DNA of 32,426 bases from CAYJAD01 sp964369995 (GTDB lineage Bacteria; Desulfobacterota; Desulfovibrionia; Desulfovibrionales; Desulfovibrionaceae): contig CAYJHH010000015.1 of the NCBI GenBank assembly GCA_964369995.1, forward strand, positions 1 through 32,426. The letters run 5' to 3'. The translations under genes and the position numbers were made by a program. Positions 32,380-32,426 of the stretch are shown here, piece by piece. How positions within the stretch are numbered: the stretch's first letter is position 1; each line of letters opens with the position of its first letter. The notes under the pieces were generated by a model. That model searched no databases. It was given only the letters and a program-made list of their open reading frames with translations, and was not told where the DNA came from.

Positions 32380-32426
32380 TCGACACTGAAAAACAACTTA
32401 ACTATCAGTAAAAATAGAACTTATAA
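32377..32426 (-). repeat. Structured interspersed repeat, copy 5, cut by the window edge
   Basis: TAGTCGACACTGAAAAAC and the next 32 bases match the inverted right end of copies 2 and 4 (AACTTAACTATCAGTAAAAATAG-type sequence), so a fifth copy in minus orientation begins here. Only 50 bases are visible. Confidence 0.85.

Overview
The window reads as chromosomal DNA of a Gram-negative, sigma-54-using anaerobe, most likely a low-to-moderate GC member of the Desulfovibrionaceae or a close relative. The basis is the carboxynorspermidine/agmatine route to polyamines, TRAP and tripartite tricarboxylate solute-binding proteins, two enhancer-binding activators, a methyl-accepting chemotaxis protein and a multi-PAS hybrid kinase. 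This is inference from gene content. No rRNA, tRNA or other taxonomic marker was seen.

Layout. (1) 1-3480: polyamine genes nspC, aguA, aguB, with G-rich hairpin repeats in front of nspC and aguA. (2) 3.5-6.5 kb, minus strand: a low-complexity lipoprotein and a sigma-54 response regulator whose phospho-acceptor Asp is Glu. (3) 6.5-7.1 kb: no gene, but a run of hairpins ending in a terminator, possibly a small RNA. (4) 7.2-12 kb: AI-2E family membrane protein, APS kinase plus 4-OT tautomerase, a DUF1460-type secreted peptidase, an SDR oxidoreductase with a divergent MerR regulator and a textbook MerR operator, and a small unknown protein. (5) 12.4-18.1 kb: a chemoreceptor and a 1047-residue hybrid histidine kinase with tandem PAS repeats. 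(6) 18.2-27.8 kb: the most interesting part. RidA, a GAF/PAS sigma-54 activator, a TRAP binding protein, an HcnABC/LhpBEF-like three-subunit flavin/iron-sulfur dehydrogenase and an iron-dependent alcohol dehydrogenase. I find -24/-12 sigma-54 promoters in front of ridA, the TRAP-dehydrogenase operon and the alcohol dehydrogenase, and three tandem or dyad 17-bp candidate activator sites between the activator gene and the TRAP operon. (7) 28.1-32.4 kb: a TctCBA-type transporter and a cupin.

Cutting across this is a roughly 283-bp interspersed repeat: four complete copies (4746, 18948, 25645, 27798) and the beginning of a fifth at the right edge (32377). It has terminal inverted repeats bounded by TA, and several hairpins whose stems are kept by compensatory base changes between copies. 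Copies in alternating orientation bracket the activator/TRAP/dehydrogenase block, the alcohol dehydrogenase and the TctCBA-cupin block. The first three bases of the last copy supply the stop codon of the cupin gene.

Working model (inference): the sigma-54 activator senses a small molecule and switches on a cassette that binds an amino or imino acid, oxidises it to an imine with electrons passed to the membrane, hydrolyses the imine with RidA and perhaps reduces a derived aldehyde with the alcohol dehydrogenase. The substrate cannot be read from the sequence.
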